Assembly (NCBI GenBank): GCA_949825045.1 | Contig: OX463818.1 | Span: forward strand, 32,504,906 to 32,568,905 | Direction: 5' to 3' | Origin: Argyresthia goedartella | Lineage: Eukaryota > Arthropoda > Insecta > Lepidoptera > Argyresthiidae | Length of the DNA: 64,000 bases | Shown here: one piece after another, positions 63,493-64,000 of the stretch | Layout: the number at the start of each line of letters is the position of its first letter | How positions within the stretch are numbered: position 1 is the stretch's first letter | The notes under the pieces: model-generated | What the model saw: the letters and a program-made list of their open reading frames with translations, nothing else | The model's database searches: none | What the model was told of the DNA's origin: nothing | Position numbers and translations under genes: made by a program

Positions 63493-64000
63493 GGACACGC
63501 CGCCCACTTACAAGGTGCCGCCACTCCACAGACGGTCATGCTCCCCACCGCCTCGGTGATAGCGTGGAGTTCGGACGGCAAATCTTGTGTAGCACGAGCA
63601 CTATTGGACTCGGGGGCCCAGGGGTGCTTAGTCTCGTGCAACCTTGTAAGACGGTTGGGCATTTCGGTAAGGGAGTACCCACATTCCATTCGGGGAATTG
63701 GGAACACGGAAGTCGGTTCCGTTAAGGGAGTATGTCGGATTACTCTCTCGTCACGGGTGGATTCATCGGTGAATCTGACGGTCACGGCATTAGTCATGCC
63801 TAATGTGATGGGCTCACACCCTCACGTACGGTTGTCGCCCTCGGTGCGACAGTTGGTCGCTGGGTTGTCACTGGCTGACCCGGAGTTCGATATTCCGGGC
63901 CCAGTAGACATTTTATTGGGTGTCGATGCCTTGGGATACCTGTTAGTGCCAGGTGTCCACGTGTTGCAGGCGACTGGTCTGGTTTCGGTCAACATCAGAC
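63493..64000 (+). CDS. BEL element D pol start (aspartic protease)
   Basis: Opens in frame directly after the gag TAG with no nearby ATG at its beginning. It encodes CVARALLDSGAQGCLVSCNL (protease active-site region), then RGIGNTEVGSVKG and DILLGVDALGYLL, the second conserved protease block. It is open to the edge of the window. Unlike A and B, the protease is complete here. Confidence 0.9.

Larger units (their letters stand above)
60376..64000 (+). mobile_element. BEL/Pao retrotransposon D, 5' part, runs off the window
   Basis: 5' LTR, TTTTGGTAGCAGAAGCG next to it, a 0.7-kb leader, gag, TAG and the start of pol. It belongs to the same clade as A and B by gag layout, the GAQGC protease motif and the gag-TAG-pol arrangement, but is clearly diverged. 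Target duplication and 3' LTR are outside. Confidence 0.93.

Overview
This is animal genomic DNA, most likely from an insect and probably a moth or butterfly. The only host protein-coding gene I can support has short exons, GT-AG splice junctions and very large introns. The rest is dense with BEL/Pao LTR retrotransposons, non-LTR elements, tRNA-derived SINEs and palindromic MITEs. The order Lepidoptera is inferred from the repeat types and is less certain than insect.

The backbone of the window is one host gene on the minus strand, an ortholog of POSH (Plenty of SH3s, the SH3RF family). POSH is a RING E3 ubiquitin ligase and scaffold of Rac/MLK/JNK signalling. Thirteen coding segments can be chained between 57988 and 7652, and the splice phase agrees at every junction. 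In transcript order they are: SH3-1 (57873-57988, 43542-43656); SH3-2 (42170-42269, 21008-21134); a Ser/Thr-rich linker (17788-17866, 16719-17712); SH3-3 (15687-15862, 14463-14620); a basic, proline-rich linker (13992-14126, 13142-13314, 11223-11327, 9678-9785); and the first part of SH3-4 (7652-7757). The RING exons and the final exon were not found, so the gene runs off both ends and everything else sits in its introns. One probable 1-base frame break lies near 17596.

Left part (1-20 kb): a 247-bp satellite array with a five-unit higher-order period fills 1-3572. A related foldback element lies at 5922-6355. Two minisatellites (48 bp and 20 bp) each abut a POSH 5' splice site. MITEs and dispersed repeats occupy the remaining introns.

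Middle (21-42 kb): the 21-kb intron inside SH3-2 holds an apparently intact tRNA-Asp(GUC) gene, a decayed RTE-like LINE, a CR1/Jockey-like LINE split by a solo LTR, a BEL element and a 5'-truncated LINE, and a 3'-truncated Jockey-like LINE.

Right part (42-64 kb): a dead mariner element carries a SINE. The 14-kb intron inside SH3-1 contains a nearly complete BEL/Pao element C (44698-55845, target duplication GCCGC), itself split by a second BEL copy B (47399-51892, target duplication TACCT). A further LINE fragment follows, then the 5' end of BEL element D (60376 to the window edge).

The most unusual structures are four. First, BEL copies A and B share two in-frame internal deletions that remove the reverse transcriptase and part of the integrase, yet both transposed with their own target duplications. 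Second, gag and pol in A, B and D are separated by one in-frame TAG. Third, the 48-bp minisatellite repeats the POSH splice donor. Fourth, the 247-bp satellite is related to a foldback element.
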